The translations under genes were made by a program, and so were the position numbers. Source: Pelolinea submarina (GTDB lineage: Bacteria > Chloroflexota > Anaerolineae > Anaerolineales > Anaerolineaceae). From it: a stretch of 64,000 bases of DNA. Shown here in pieces: positions 43,581 through 51,924 of this stretch (position 1 is the first letter of the stretch; each line of letters begins with the position of its first letter). The DNA lies in contig NZ_AP018437.1 of assembly GCF_003966975.1 (NCBI RefSeq), positions 310,001 through 374,000 on the forward strand, given 5' to 3'. The notes under the pieces were generated by a model, which saw only the letters and a program-made list of their open reading frames with translations, did no database searches and was not told where the DNA came from.

Positions 43581-45671
43581 ATGTTTAATCAAATTAAAAA
43601 ACGAGACGGGCAGGTTGTGCCTTTTGATGCTGAAAAAATTTCCCGTGCCATTTTTAACGCGGGCAAAGCCACAGGTGAATTCGGACAGGCTGAAGCGGAA
43701 GTGCTGACAGGACAGGTGATGTTCGAGGCACGGACGCTGATCGAGGAAGTCATTCCGGGTGTTGAGCAGATCCAGGACATTGTGGAAGACGTTCTGCTCA
43801 GCTCGCGCTATAAAAAAACCGCCAAAGCGTATATCCTCTACCGCGACCAGCACAAGCAGCTGCGTGAAACCGCCATCAAAATGAACAACGGCCTGGTCGA
43901 GGAATATCTGAAAAAAACGGATTGGCTGGTCAACGAAAACAGTAATATGGCCTTTTCGCTGCAGGGCTTGAACTACTACGTCTCCTCCGAGATTACCAAG
44001 AATTACTGGTTGAACCGCGTTTACCCGGAACCCATCCGCCAGGCGCACCTTAAGGGTGATTTTCACCTGCACGATCTGAATATCTTGTCAGTTTATTGCG
44101 TGGGGTGGGATTTATATGATCTGTTGTGCGTGGGCTTTACCGGTGTGGAAGGCAAGATATCCAGCCGGCCGCCCAAGCATTTCCGCACCGCCCTGGGGCA
44201 GGCGGTTAATTTCTTCTATACCCTGCAGGGCGAAGCCGCCGGCGCGCAAGCCTTTAGCAATTTCGATACCTTGTTAGCGCCCTTTATCCGCTATGATGGT
44301 TTGACCTATAAAGAAGTCAAACAGGCCTTGCAGGAATTCGTTTACAACATCAACGTGCCCACGCGAGTGGGTTTCCAAACACCTTTCACCAACGTAACTA
44401 TGGATTTAACCGTACCGTCCTATTATGCCGAGCAGGCGGTTATCATCGGCGGCCAGCCACAGGCAGAGCCTTATGGGGATTTTCAGGAGGAGGTGGATAT
44501 GTTTAACCGCGCCTTCCTGGAGGTGATGGTTGAGGGGGATGCCAAGGGGCGCGTCTTTACTTTTCCCATTCCGACCTACAGCATCACCAAAGATTTTGAT
44601 TGGGAGCGTGAATCTATCGGGCAGTTGTGGGAAGCCACGGCGCGTTACGGCCTGCCGTATTTTTCCAACTTTATCAATTCGGACATGAATCCGGAAGATG
44701 CGCGCTCGATGTGCTGCCGGCTGCGTATCGATAACCGCGAGCTGCGCAAGCGCGGCGGCGGGCTGTTCGGCTCCAATCCGCTAACCGGCTCGATCGGCGT
44801 GGTGACGGTCAACCTGGCCCGCATCGGCCATGAAAGCCTGAATAAAACCGAGTTCTTTAATTGCCTGGACGATCTGCTGTTATTGGCGCGCGACAGCCTG
44901 GAGATCAAGCGCAAAGTGCTGGAGCGCTATACTGAAGGCAACCTTTATCCCTATACGAAATATTACCTGCGCCAGATCAAGGCCCAGTCCGGCTCATACT
45001 GGAAAAATCATTTCTCCACCATTGGTGTGATCGGTATGAACGAAGCTTTGCTGAACCTGATGGGCAAGAACATCGGTTCCACGGCAGGCAAACAGTTTGC
45101 CGAGGAGATATTGGATCACGTGCGCGAAAAGCTACTGACTTTCCAGGAGGAAACCGGCAACAATTACAACTTGGAAGCCACGCCGGCCGAAGGCACTTCC
45201 TACCGCTTGGCACTGCTGGACCAGCAGGCCTTTGATGATTGCTGGTTTGCCAACGGTAAAGGCCGCCAGGTGGCGCAGCCTTTCTATACCAATTCCACTC
45301 ACCTGCCGGTGAACTACAGCGAGGACATTTTTGAGGTGTTGGACTTGCAGGATTCGCTGCAATCGCGCTACACCGGCGGGACTGTGCTGCATTTCTTCCT
45401 GGGTGAACGCGTCAGCGATCCGGCCAGCGTAAAAACCCTGGTGCGCAAGATCTGCGAGAATTATCACCTGCCTTATTTCACACTCACGCCCAGTTTTAGC
45501 ATTTGCCCCAATCACGGTTACCTGGACGGCGAGGTGGAAGAGTGCGAACAATGCGGGGAAAGCTGCGAAGTGTATTCACGCGTGGTGGGTTACCTGCGAC
45601 CGGTCAAACAGTGGAACGACGGTAAAAAAGCCGAGTTTGAAATCCGCAAGCATTACACTGTGCCGGTATGA
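43581..45671 (+). CDS. nrdD: anaerobic (class III) ribonucleoside-triphosphate reductase
   Basis: A 696-residue oxygen-sensitive glycyl-radical enzyme that reduces NTPs to dNTPs. An N-terminal ATP-cone (KKRDGQVVPFDAEKISRAIF) gives allosteric control. The ten-stranded barrel carries the substrate Cys residues; the C-terminal zinc site is CPNHG plus CEQCGESC, and the radical glycine is G670 in RVVGYLRPVKQWN. A longer frame from 43434 would run through the riboswitch; the ATG at 43581 has a perfect AAGGAGG 4 nt before it, so I chose that. It overlaps nrdG by 4 nt. Its presence shows an anaerobic or facultative lifestyle. Confidence 0.96.
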   Translation: MFNQIKKRDGQVVPFDAEKISRAIFNAGKATGEFGQAEAEVLTGQVMFEARTLIEEVIPGVEQIQDIVEDVLLSSRYKKTAKAYILYRDQHKQLRETAIKMNNGLVEEYLKKTDWLVNENSNMAFSLQGLNYYVSSEITKNYWLNRVYPEPIRQAHLKGDFHLHDLNILSVYCVGWDLYDLLCVGFTGVEGKISSRPPKHFRTALGQAVNFFYTLQGEAAGAQAFSNFDTLLAPFIRYDGLTYKEVKQALQEFVYNINVPTRVGFQTPFTNVTMDLTVPSYYAEQAVIIGGQPQAEPYGDFQEEVDMFNRAFLEVMVEGDAKGRVFTFPIPTYSITKDFDWERESIGQLWEATARYGLPYFSNFINSDMNPEDARSMCCRLRIDNRELRKRGGGLFGSNPLTGSIGVVTVNLARIGHESLNKTEFFNCLDDLLLLARDSLEIKRKVLERYTEGNLYPYTKYYLRQIKAQSGSYWKNHFSTIGVIGMNEALLNLMGKNIGSTAGKQFAEEILDHVREKLLTFQEETGNNYNLEATPAEGTSYRLALLDQQAFDDCWFANGKGRQVAQPFYTNSTHLPVNYSEDIFEVLDLQDSLQSRYTGGTVLHFFLGERVSDPASVKTLVRKICENYHLPYFTLTPSFSICPNHGYLDGEVEECEQCGESCEVYSRVVGYLRPVKQWNDGKKAEFEIRKHYTVPV

Positions 45672-46354
45672 TCCTGGGCGGGCTGCAAAAGTTTTCCCTG
45701 GCGGATTACCCCGGCAAGACCTGCGCGATCCTGTTCACACGCGGTTGCAATTTTCGCTGTCCATACTGCCATAACCCGGAACTGGTCTGGCCGGAGCGAT
45801 ACACACAGAAAATCTCAATGGAGAATACGCTGGCTTTTCTGGAAAACCGGCGCGGGCTGCTGGACGCCGTGACGGTTACCGGCGGAGAGCCGTGTCTGCA
45901 ACCCGATTTACCGGATTTGCTGGTAAAGCTTAAACGCATGGGTTTTGCCGTAAAGCTGGACACTAACGGCAGCTTCCCGGAAAAGCTGTGGGATGTGATC
46001 GTCGGCGGATTGGTGGATTACGTGGCCATGGATATCAAGGCCCCGCTGGCGAAATACGCGCGGGTGAGCGCGGTGGACCTGCCGGTGGAACCCATCCGCG
46101 CGAGTATCGCCCTACTGCTGGAAGGGCGCGTGGATTACGAGTTCCGTACCACGGTTGACTGCGAGCTGCTGGATGAGGAAGACCTGCTGGCGATTGGGGA
46201 GGACATCCGTGGCGCGCGCAAGTACTATCTGCAAAAACTGAATGCGTACGATGCTAAGGGAGTCAACCCAGCGTTACGTACACAGGATAGTGATTGGCTG
46301 CAGGATGTAGCGCTGAAGCTGGGGGTATTTGTGGAGCATTGTTCTGTGCGCTGA
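45668..46354 (+). CDS. nrdG: anaerobic ribonucleoside-triphosphate reductase activating protein
   Basis: A 228-residue radical-SAM activase that generates the glycyl radical on NrdD. The cluster motif is GCNFRCPYCHN with C27, C31 and C34 (CxxxCxxC) and the TVTGGEPCLQ SAM-binding segment follows. It is longer than E. coli NrdG (about 154) and belongs to the common longer type also called NrdG2. The ATG overlaps the nrdD stop as ATGA, so translation is coupled and the 1:1 operon sits under the upstream B12 riboswitch. Confidence 0.93.
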   Translation: MILGGLQKFSLADYPGKTCAILFTRGCNFRCPYCHNPELVWPERYTQKISMENTLAFLENRRGLLDAVTVTGGEPCLQPDLPDLLVKLKRMGFAVKLDTNGSFPEKLWDVIVGGLVDYVAMDIKAPLAKYARVSAVDLPVEPIRASIALLLEGRVDYEFRTTVDCELLDEEDLLAIGEDIRGARKYYLQKLNAYDAKGVNPALRTQDSDWLQDVALKLGVFVEHCSVR

Positions 46355-46406
46355 TTTTTTTTAACCAAGAAATACATAAAACACACGAAGGATGATTTAA
46401 ACGTAG

Positions 46407-46426
46407 CGCGGGCATTCCTGCCCGCG
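46407..46426. terminator. GC-rich hairpin between nrdG and tRNA-Pro
   Basis: A perfect 8-bp stem CGCGGGCA/TGCCCGCG with a TTCC loop lies between the convergent nrdG and tRNA-Pro genes. T-tracts on either side are weak, so it may be a partial terminator or a stray repeat. The stretch before it (about 46362-46390) is an A+C-rich repeat-like sequence. Confidence 0.5.
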
Positions 46427-46444
46427 TATCAATCATAAACAAAA

Positions 46445-46520
46445 TGGTCGGGGTGGGCGGACTCGAACCGCCGACCTCTGCGTCCCAAACGCAGCGCGCT
46501 GCCAACTGCGCTACACCCCG
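46445..46520 (-). tRNA. tRNA-Pro (anticodon TGG)
   Basis: On the minus strand the acceptor stem CGGGGTG/CACCCCG, D arm AGCGCAGTTGGCAGCGC, anticodon stem CTGCG-TTTGGGA-CGCAG with anticodon TGG, and T arm with GGTTCGAGTCC form a complete tRNA. Discriminator A is followed by an encoded CCA (46447-46445), unlike the tRNA-Asn in this window, then TTTT. Confidence 0.95.
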
Positions 46521-46528
46521 GCGCTTAG

Positions 46529-46558
46529 AGTATAATCGGTTCCTGCCCCGGCCGTCAA
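46529..46558 (-). promoter_or_regulatory. promoter of tRNA-Pro
   Basis: Read on the minus strand: TTGACG (46558-46553), 18 nt, TATACT (46534-46529), 8 nt before the mature 5' end. Near-consensus sigma-70 promoter. Confidence 0.75.
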
Positions 46559-46605
46559 GGAACGGGGTTTTAATGCCTGTACAATATTAAACAGGATAAC
46601 CTCTC

Positions 46606-47538
46606 ATGAAAACACGCATCCGCATTTTTGCAATGCTTATTCTTTTCGCTATCGGACTGGCAGCCTGCGGCGAGCCGTCGCCGGCAGTTGAGCAACTGCC
46701 GGTTGAGCAGCCGACGCGGACTCCGGGGCCAACCCTGCCGCCGGTGGAAGTCAGCCGGCCGCCCCAAAGCACCGCGACACCCTCTCCCCAAATAGAGATT
46801 TCCTTAAGCGGTACCTGCGCCGGCACCGGAGAAGTCAAATACTACAAACTGGATTCCGAGTTAATGAACGGTGAACTTTACGTCAGCGTCTACCTGCCGC
46901 CCTGCTACGACGCAGCGCGCGCGCAGGGTTATCCCGTGCTGTACCTGCTGCATGGGCAGACCTTTGACGACCAAATGTGGCTGGACCTGGAGGCCGGACA
47001 AATCGCCGATGAACTGATCAGCAGCAGCCAGTCGCAGCCCTTCCTGATGGTCATGCCCTATGAAGAGTTCTATTACCGCCAGCCCGACACGACCAATTAT
47101 CCAGAGGTCTTCACGGATGAGGTTATTCCCTTTGTGGACACGACCTTCAACGTGTGCACCGAGCGCGCCTGCCGCGCACTGGGTGGTATTTCCCGGGGCG
47201 CATCCTGGGCGCTGCGTCTGGGCTTGCAGCATTGGGAGTTGTTTGGTTCCTTTGGCACGCATAGCTTGCCAACTTTCAAAGGCGACCTGGACGACCTGCC
47301 GGATTGGCTGGCTGAAATCCCGGATGGCAGCGCGCCGCGCATTTACCTGGACACCGGCCGCTTTGACCCGGAAGTTAAAACGGCTTACCGGGTGGAGCAG
47401 GTCTTGAATGAAAAAGGCATTATGCATGAATGGCACCTGAACGATGGGCGCCATAATACCGATTATTGGTTTGCGCATATGCGCGAATATATGCAGTGGT
47501 ACGCGGCCGGTTGGGAAGAGATGGAGCCGGAGCAATGA
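46606..47538 (+). CDS. esterase-like lipoprotein (alpha/beta hydrolase, Fes/EstA family)
   Basis: A 310-residue exported lipoprotein. The signal peptide ends GLAAC, so C21 would be lipidated; a Pro/Thr-rich linker (about 22-70) leads to an alpha/beta-hydrolase of the enterochelin-esterase/esterase-D type. YPVLYLLHGQ is the oxyanion-hole strand, GGISRGAS holds the nucleophile Ser, the acid is likely in LDTGRFD and the catalytic His in NDGRHNTDYW. It would cleave an ester on the outer membrane face; substrate unknown. AGGATAA precedes the ATG. The next gene is a paralogue whose start overlaps this stop (ATGA). Confidence 0.85.
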   Translation: MKTRIRIFAMLILFAIGLAACGEPSPAVEQLPVEQPTRTPGPTLPPVEVSRPPQSTATPSPQIEISLSGTCAGTGEVKYYKLDSELMNGELYVSVYLPPCYDAARAQGYPVLYLLHGQTFDDQMWLDLEAGQIADELISSSQSQPFLMVMPYEEFYYRQPDTTNYPEVFTDEVIPFVDTTFNVCTERACRALGGISRGASWALRLGLQHWELFGSFGTHSLPTFKGDLDDLPDWLAEIPDGSAPRIYLDTGRFDPEVKTAYRVEQVLNEKGIMHEWHLNDGRHNTDYWFAHMREYMQWYAAGWEEMEPEQ

Positions 47539-48395
47539 AATACCTGCGCGGCGTATTGCTGTTGCTGCTGCTTGGGTTGACAGCTTGCCAGAACATTGGC
47601 GCTGCTGTGGCACAGCCCAGCACCACCCCGGCACCCAGCCTCACCCCAACGGCTCTGCCCACGGCTACCCCCACGCCGATCCCGGTCTGTACGGAAACGC
47701 GCGGGCGTTTTGAATTCCATGAAATCCAAACCACGCTGATGACGCACCCGCTGTCCTTCCGCGTTTACCTGCCGCCCTGCTACGATTTCGACGAAAGCAC
47801 GCGCTATCCGGTGCTGTACTTCCTGCACGGGCAGAGCTTCAATGATGACCAGTGGGATCGCCTGGGCGCGGATGAAGCTTTGGACGAATTGATCGCCGAT
47901 GGGGAAGTGCAGCCCTTCATCATCGTCATGCCCAAAGAATCCAATTACATGATCGACCAGTGGACTTCCAAATATGGTCCGGCGTTGGCGGAGGAATTGG
48001 TGCCCTGGATTGACGGATATTACCGTACTAAAGCCGAGCGTCAATATCGCGCCATCGGCGGGTTATCGCGCGGCGCGGCCTGGGCCATGCGCACCGGGCT
48101 GATCTATTGGGACGAGTTCGGCGCGATTGGCGGGCACTCATTGGCGCCTTTCCGCGGCGATTTCAATGAGTCGCCTTTTTGGTTCCAGAAGATCCCGGAG
48201 GACCAAAAACCGCGCATCTGGATCGACGTGGGCACGATGGACTTCATTGCCGACGCGGCCAAGGTCTTTGCCGGGCGGCTGGAAGATTACGGCATGCCTT
48301 TTGAATGGCACGTCTACGACGGCGCGCATGTGGAATCCTATTGGGCCGCTAACGTCAAGACCTACCTGCGCTGGTACGCGGCGGGGTGGGATTAA
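47535..48395 (+). CDS. esterase-like lipoprotein, paralogue of the preceding gene
   Basis: A 286-residue exported lipoprotein with lipobox LTAC (C18), a Pro/Thr/Ala linker and the same hydrolase fold as its neighbour: RYPVLYFLHGQSFND, nucleophile in GGLSRGAAWA, acid in IDVGTMD, His in YDGAHVESYW. Two Cys, in PVCTETRG and LPPCYD, flank the domain start, as in the paralogue, and may form a disulfide. I chose the ATG at 47535, which overlaps the previous stop; a longer frame exists. The pair arose by tandem duplication and both appear intact, so they probably differ in substrate. Confidence 0.85.
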   Translation: MKYLRGVLLLLLLGLTACQNIGAAVAQPSTTPAPSLTPTALPTATPTPIPVCTETRGRFEFHEIQTTLMTHPLSFRVYLPPCYDFDESTRYPVLYFLHGQSFNDDQWDRLGADEALDELIADGEVQPFIIVMPKESNYMIDQWTSKYGPALAEELVPWIDGYYRTKAERQYRAIGGLSRGAAWAMRTGLIYWDEFGAIGGHSLAPFRGDFNESPFWFQKIPEDQKPRIWIDVGTMDFIADAAKVFAGRLEDYGMPFEWHVYDGAHVESYWAANVKTYLRWYAAGWD

Positions 48396-48432
48396 AGTCA
48401 CTGAAAAAACCGCCGGATGGCGCGCCCTTTGT

Positions 48433-48438
48433 TATAAT
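48433..48438 (+). promoter_or_regulatory. -10 box implying a leaderless gatC transcript
   Basis: TATAAT ends 7 nt before the gatC ATG at 48446 and no SD is present, so transcription would start at or next to the start codon. No clear -35 is seen. Confidence 0.55.
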
Positions 48439-48445
48439 TGCGACC

Positions 48446-48733
48446 ATGACGCTGACCCTCAAAGAAGTTGAACATATTGCCCTATTAGCCCGCCTGGAAT
48501 TAACGCAGGAAGAGAAAGAACGCTACCAGCAGCAGCTTTCCGATATTCTGGACCACGTGGCCCAGCTGCAGGCGCTGGATACCAGCCAAATAAAGACTGC
48601 TTCCGTGGTGCAGCCGCCCTTGGCGCGCTTGCGCGAAGATGAAGCTCTGCACGGGCTGACCACCGAACAGGCACTCAAGAACGCGCCGTCTGCCGAAAAG
48701 GACCAATTCCGGGTGCCCCCCGTACTGGATTAA
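48446..48733 (+). CDS. gatC: Asp-tRNA(Asn)/Glu-tRNA(Gln) amidotransferase subunit GatC
   Basis: A 95-residue GatC, the small subunit that holds GatA and GatB together in the enzyme that converts Glu-tRNA(Gln) and/or Asp-tRNA(Asn) to the correct amide form. The VEHIALLARLELTQEE start and the YQQQLSDILDHVAQLQALD helix are diagnostic. A frame from 48386 would add 20 residues, but the ATG at 48446 matches the family start and follows a TATAAT. gatA follows after 5 nt. gatB is not in the window. Confidence 0.93.
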   Translation: MTLTLKEVEHIALLARLELTQEEKERYQQQLSDILDHVAQLQALDTSQIKTASVVQPPLARLREDEALHGLTTEQALKNAPSAEKDQFRVPPVLD

Positions 48734-48738
48734 CCCTC

Positions 48739-50211
48739 ATGGATGCTTTACACACCCTATCCTTAAAAGAAACGCTGCAAGCCCTGAACGATGGGCAGGT
48801 TTCCAGCCTGGAACTGACCCGCGCGTATCTGGACCGCATTGAGAAGCTTGAACCGCAGCTGCACACCTTCATCACCCTGACGCCTGAGCTGGCTATTTCT
48901 ATGGCCGAAGCGGCGGATGAAAAACGCAGCCAACTGAAAAAGAACGGCGCAAGCATGCCGGCCCTGTTGGGCCTGCCGATGGCGATCAAAGACGTGCTGA
49001 CGGTGAACGGCGTGCGCACTACCTGCGGCTCCAGGATCCTTGAAAACTTCGTTCCGCCCTTCAACGCCACGGCTGTACAGCATTTGCTGGACGAGGGTAT
49101 GGTGGTGCTGGGCAAGACCAACACGGATGAATTCGCCATGGGCTCTTCCACTGAGAACTCAGCTTACGGCGTTACGCATAATCCCTGGAATACCGAGTGT
49201 GTACCGGGTGGATCCAGCGGCGGATCGGCCGCGGCAGTGGCTGCGCGCCTGGCGCCGGCCGCGCTGGGCACCGACACGGGCGGCAGTGTGCGCCAACCGG
49301 CTTCCTTCTGCGGCGTGACCGGCATCAAACCCACTTATGGGCGCGTCTCGCGTTACGGCCTGATTGCCTACGGTTCCTCGCTGGATTCGGCAGGCGTTCT
49401 GGCTCACAGCGCCGAAGATGTGGAAATCATCTTCCGCTTGATGGCCGGGTTTGACCAACGCGACTCCACCAGCATAGACCGTCCTTTGGAAGACGCCGGT
49501 TGCGCGAAAGCCTCCGATATCAAGGGCTTGCGCGTGGGCGTGCCCAGGGAATATTTCATCGAAGGCATCCAGCCGGAAGTGGAAGCGCGGGTGCGCGAGG
49601 CTATTGCCGTGCTAAAAGAACAGGGTGCTGAAATTGTAGAGATCTCCCTGCCGCATACCGAGTATGCGCTGCCGGTTTATTACCTGATTGCCCCGGCGGA
49701 AGCCTCCGCCAACCTGGCGCGCTACGACGGCGTGCGCTTCGGGCTGCGCGAGGAAAACGGCGGCGTGATCGACATGTTTTCCAAATCGCGCGGCAAGGGC
49801 TTCGGCCCCGAGGTCAAGCGCCGCATCATGCTGGGCACTTACGCGCTCTCGGCCGGTTATTACGATGCTTATTACGGGCAGGCGCAGAAAGTGCGCACGC
49901 TCATCAAAGCCGATTTCGACCAGGCTTTTGAGCGGGTGGATGTTGTGGCGGCGCCGATTGCCCCCACTACGGCTTTCAAGATCGGCGGCCACGGCGACGA
50001 CCCGCTGGCCATGTACCTGGAAGACGTCTTCACCCTGCCGGCCAACCTGGCGGGCGTGCCCGGCCTGGCCTTCCCGGTCGGTTTCGACGGCCAGCATCTG
50101 CCGGTCGGCATGCAGTTGATGGGCCGGCCGTTCCAGGAAAGCACTCTCTTCCGCATGGCGCATGCTTACCAGCTGGCGACCGATTGGCATAAGCAGTCCC
50201 CCAGCCTATAA
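48739..50211 (+). CDS. gatA: Asp-tRNA(Asn)/Glu-tRNA(Gln) amidotransferase subunit GatA
   Basis: A 490-residue amidase-signature enzyme that releases ammonia from glutamine for transamidation of mischarged tRNA. The Ser-cisSer-Lys triad is seen at K84 (MAIKD), S159 (VPGGSSGGS) and S183 (DTGGSVRQP), at the spacing known from Staphylococcus GatA. The FCGVTGIKPTYGRVSRYGL block is also typical. It lies 5 nt after gatC. With gatC it serves the indirect route to Gln-tRNA, and a tRNA-Asn is also present in the window. Confidence 0.96.
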   Translation: MDALHTLSLKETLQALNDGQVSSLELTRAYLDRIEKLEPQLHTFITLTPELAISMAEAADEKRSQLKKNGASMPALLGLPMAIKDVLTVNGVRTTCGSRILENFVPPFNATAVQHLLDEGMVVLGKTNTDEFAMGSSTENSAYGVTHNPWNTECVPGGSSGGSAAAVAARLAPAALGTDTGGSVRQPASFCGVTGIKPTYGRVSRYGLIAYGSSLDSAGVLAHSAEDVEIIFRLMAGFDQRDSTSIDRPLEDAGCAKASDIKGLRVGVPREYFIEGIQPEVEARVREAIAVLKEQGAEIVEISLPHTEYALPVYYLIAPAEASANLARYDGVRFGLREENGGVIDMFSKSRGKGFGPEVKRRIMLGTYALSAGYYDAYYGQAQKVRTLIKADFDQAFERVDVVAAPIAPTTAFKIGGHGDDPLAMYLEDVFTLPANLAGVPGLAFPVGFDGQHLPVGMQLMGRPFQESTLFRMAHAYQLATDWHKQSPSL

Positions 50212-50219
50212 TAAAGGTA

Positions 50220-50696
50220 ATGAAACGCGCATTGGCAGGCCTGGTCCTGCTTTGTTTCGCTTTATTGGCTTGCACACCGCGGCAGACAACGGCCGCTATA
50301 AGCACTGCCGAGAGCGCCCTGATCGATTTTATTCAGGCACTTTCCGATGGAAATTATGAGAGGGCTGCGCAGCTGTATGGCGGCAGCTACGAGCAGCTGC
50401 GGGCTATGAATCCGCAAAACGACCCGGACGATCTGGCGGGCTTATGGCAGGCCGGATGTGAAGTGAATGGATTGGTGTGCCTGCCGGTTGGGCGGGTAAT
50501 CGAGCGCACGAAGGTCTCGGAAGAGGAAATGCAATTCATAGTGGAGTTCCGGGAAAATGACGGACAAGTATTCTCGCTGGGTCCCTGCTGCGGCGCGGAA
50601 GAAAACGCAGCGGCGCCGCGCAGCGCATTCGAATTCCATGTTCTTAATCAAAATGGATTCCCCTTGATAATGGATATGCCGGCCTTAATCCCATGA
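50220..50696 (+). CDS. small lipoprotein, DUF4878/NTF2-like
   Basis: A 158-residue exported lipoprotein: signal peptide with lipobox LLAC (C18), then a short domain whose start ALIDFIQALSDGNYERAAQLYGG resembles NTF2-like (DUF4878-type) extracellular domains. Two later Cys pairs (GCEVNGLVC and PCC) could form disulfides. It follows gatA by 8 nt with AAAGGTA before the ATG, so it is probably read through from gatCA, though no functional link is apparent. Confidence 0.75.
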   Translation: MKRALAGLVLLCFALLACTPRQTTAAISTAESALIDFIQALSDGNYERAAQLYGGSYEQLRAMNPQNDPDDLAGLWQAGCEVNGLVCLPVGRVIERTKVSEEEMQFIVEFRENDGQVFSLGPCCGAEENAAAPRSAFEFHVLNQNGFPLIMDMPALIP

Positions 50697-50786
50697 CCCT
50701 GCCATTTTTGGCAAAAAAACCGTTTTCCTGCCCTCAGCGGGCAGATAAATCGAGATTAATAACAGATTAAAACCACCTGTTAGATA

Positions 50787-50814
50787 TTGACAACCGGTCG
50801 GGTTCAGATATACT
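50787..50814 (+). promoter_or_regulatory. promoter of the CaCA antiporter gene
   Basis: TTGACA (50787-50792), 16 nt, TATACT (50809-50814), about 38 nt before the ATG at 50853. The spacer before it also has a small CTGCCC/GGGCAG hairpin that may end the lipoprotein transcript. Confidence 0.7.
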
Positions 50815-50852
50815 TTATCGCCGTGCAACTTTTATGGGATAAATAAAAAAAA

Positions 50853-51878
50853 ATGGAATTCTACTCAACACCTGTTATAGCAATCATTGGAATTGCGGCA
50901 ATTGTTGTGCTGGTCATCAGCGCAAACATTTCCGTAAAAAAATTGGTAGGGATTGCAGCCTACTATAATTTGTCATCCACATTTATGGGTATGACTGTGT
51001 TCTCGCTGGCAACCAGCATTCCGGAGATCACTTCACATCTGACTGCCTCTGCGCACATCCTCAACGGTACGCTGGATTACCAAATTGGTTCTGCCATTGT
51101 ACTGGGCTCCAACATCGGTTCGGATGTGGTTCAGCAAACCCTGATTATGGGTCTGGTGGTCCTGCTTTCCGGAACGCTTTACTTCCGGCGCTATTTCCTT
51201 TGGAAGAGCATGATTCCCATGATCGGCACGACTGTTATGTGCATCGTCATGGGCCTGGACGGTTCTTACTCCCGCCTGGATGGCGCCATTCTGTTCGGCA
51301 CATTCATTGTTTACACTTATTACCTGTATATCGACGAACGCAAGCACTATAAAAAAGAAGACAACGAAATTGTCTCGGAAGAAATTGCCGAGAACGTTCC
51401 GCAAAACGGCAAAGAAGTCCTGATCGACGCGGCCATCGCGCTGTTGATGCTGGGTGTTACGGTTGTGGATGCCGGTTATGTGCTCAAAATCACCGAGTTG
51501 ATCGTGGTGCGCACGGGCATCGGCGGTTCCCTGATCGGTGTGGTTACCCTGGGCATCGCTTCCGCTATGCCGGAGTTCATTACGGCCATGGCCGGTGTAC
51601 GCCACAAAGAGAACGGCGTCTCGCTGGGCACGCTGGTGGGATCCAACATTACCAATCCGTTGGTAGCCATTGGCGGCGGCGCGCTGCTTTCCACTTACGC
51701 AGTGCCTAATCCATTAATTGAATGGGATTTGCCCTGGGAAACGGTGACCGGAATTATCCTGTGGGCGATTCTGTGGTTCTCCAAAGGCAAGCTTAAGAAA
51801 GGCCACGCTTTCTATTTGATGGGGCTCTATTTTATCTACATTATTCTGCGCGCGATGTTCTTTTCCGTCGATTACTAG
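50853..51878 (+). CDS. calcium/cation antiporter (CaCA) family protein
   Basis: A 341-residue membrane protein with about ten hydrophobic segments. The two alpha repeats of sodium/calcium exchangers are clear: SLATSIPEITSHLTA with GSNIGSDVV in the first half, and GIASAMPEFITAMAG with LVGSNITNPLVAIGG in the second. The two conserved Glu residues (IPE and MPE) bind the cation. A charged cytoplasmic loop (KHYKKEDNEIVSEE) separates the halves. It probably exchanges Ca2+ (or K+/Na+) for H+ or Na+. A promoter and a terminator mark it as a single-gene unit. Confidence 0.9.
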   Translation: MEFYSTPVIAIIGIAAIVVLVISANISVKKLVGIAAYYNLSSTFMGMTVFSLATSIPEITSHLTASAHILNGTLDYQIGSAIVLGSNIGSDVVQQTLIMGLVVLLSGTLYFRRYFLWKSMIPMIGTTVMCIVMGLDGSYSRLDGAILFGTFIVYTYYLYIDERKHYKKEDNEIVSEEIAENVPQNGKEVLIDAAIALLMLGVTVVDAGYVLKITELIVVRTGIGGSLIGVVTLGIASAMPEFITAMAGVRHKENGVSLGTLVGSNITNPLVAIGGGALLSTYAVPNPLIEWDLPWETVTGIILWAILWFSKGKLKKGHAFYLMGLYFIYIILRAMFFSVDY

Positions 51879-51896
51879 ATCATTTCCACAGAAATT

Positions 51897-51924
51897 AAAA
51901 AAATTGCCGGAAGGCAATTTTTTT
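51897..51924 (+). terminator. terminator between the CaCA and KimA-like genes
   Basis: AAAAAAATTGCC-GGAA-GGCAATTTTTTT (51897-51924), 18 bp after the CaCA stop and touching the convergent gene's stop; A- and T-tracts allow action in both directions. Confidence 0.88.
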
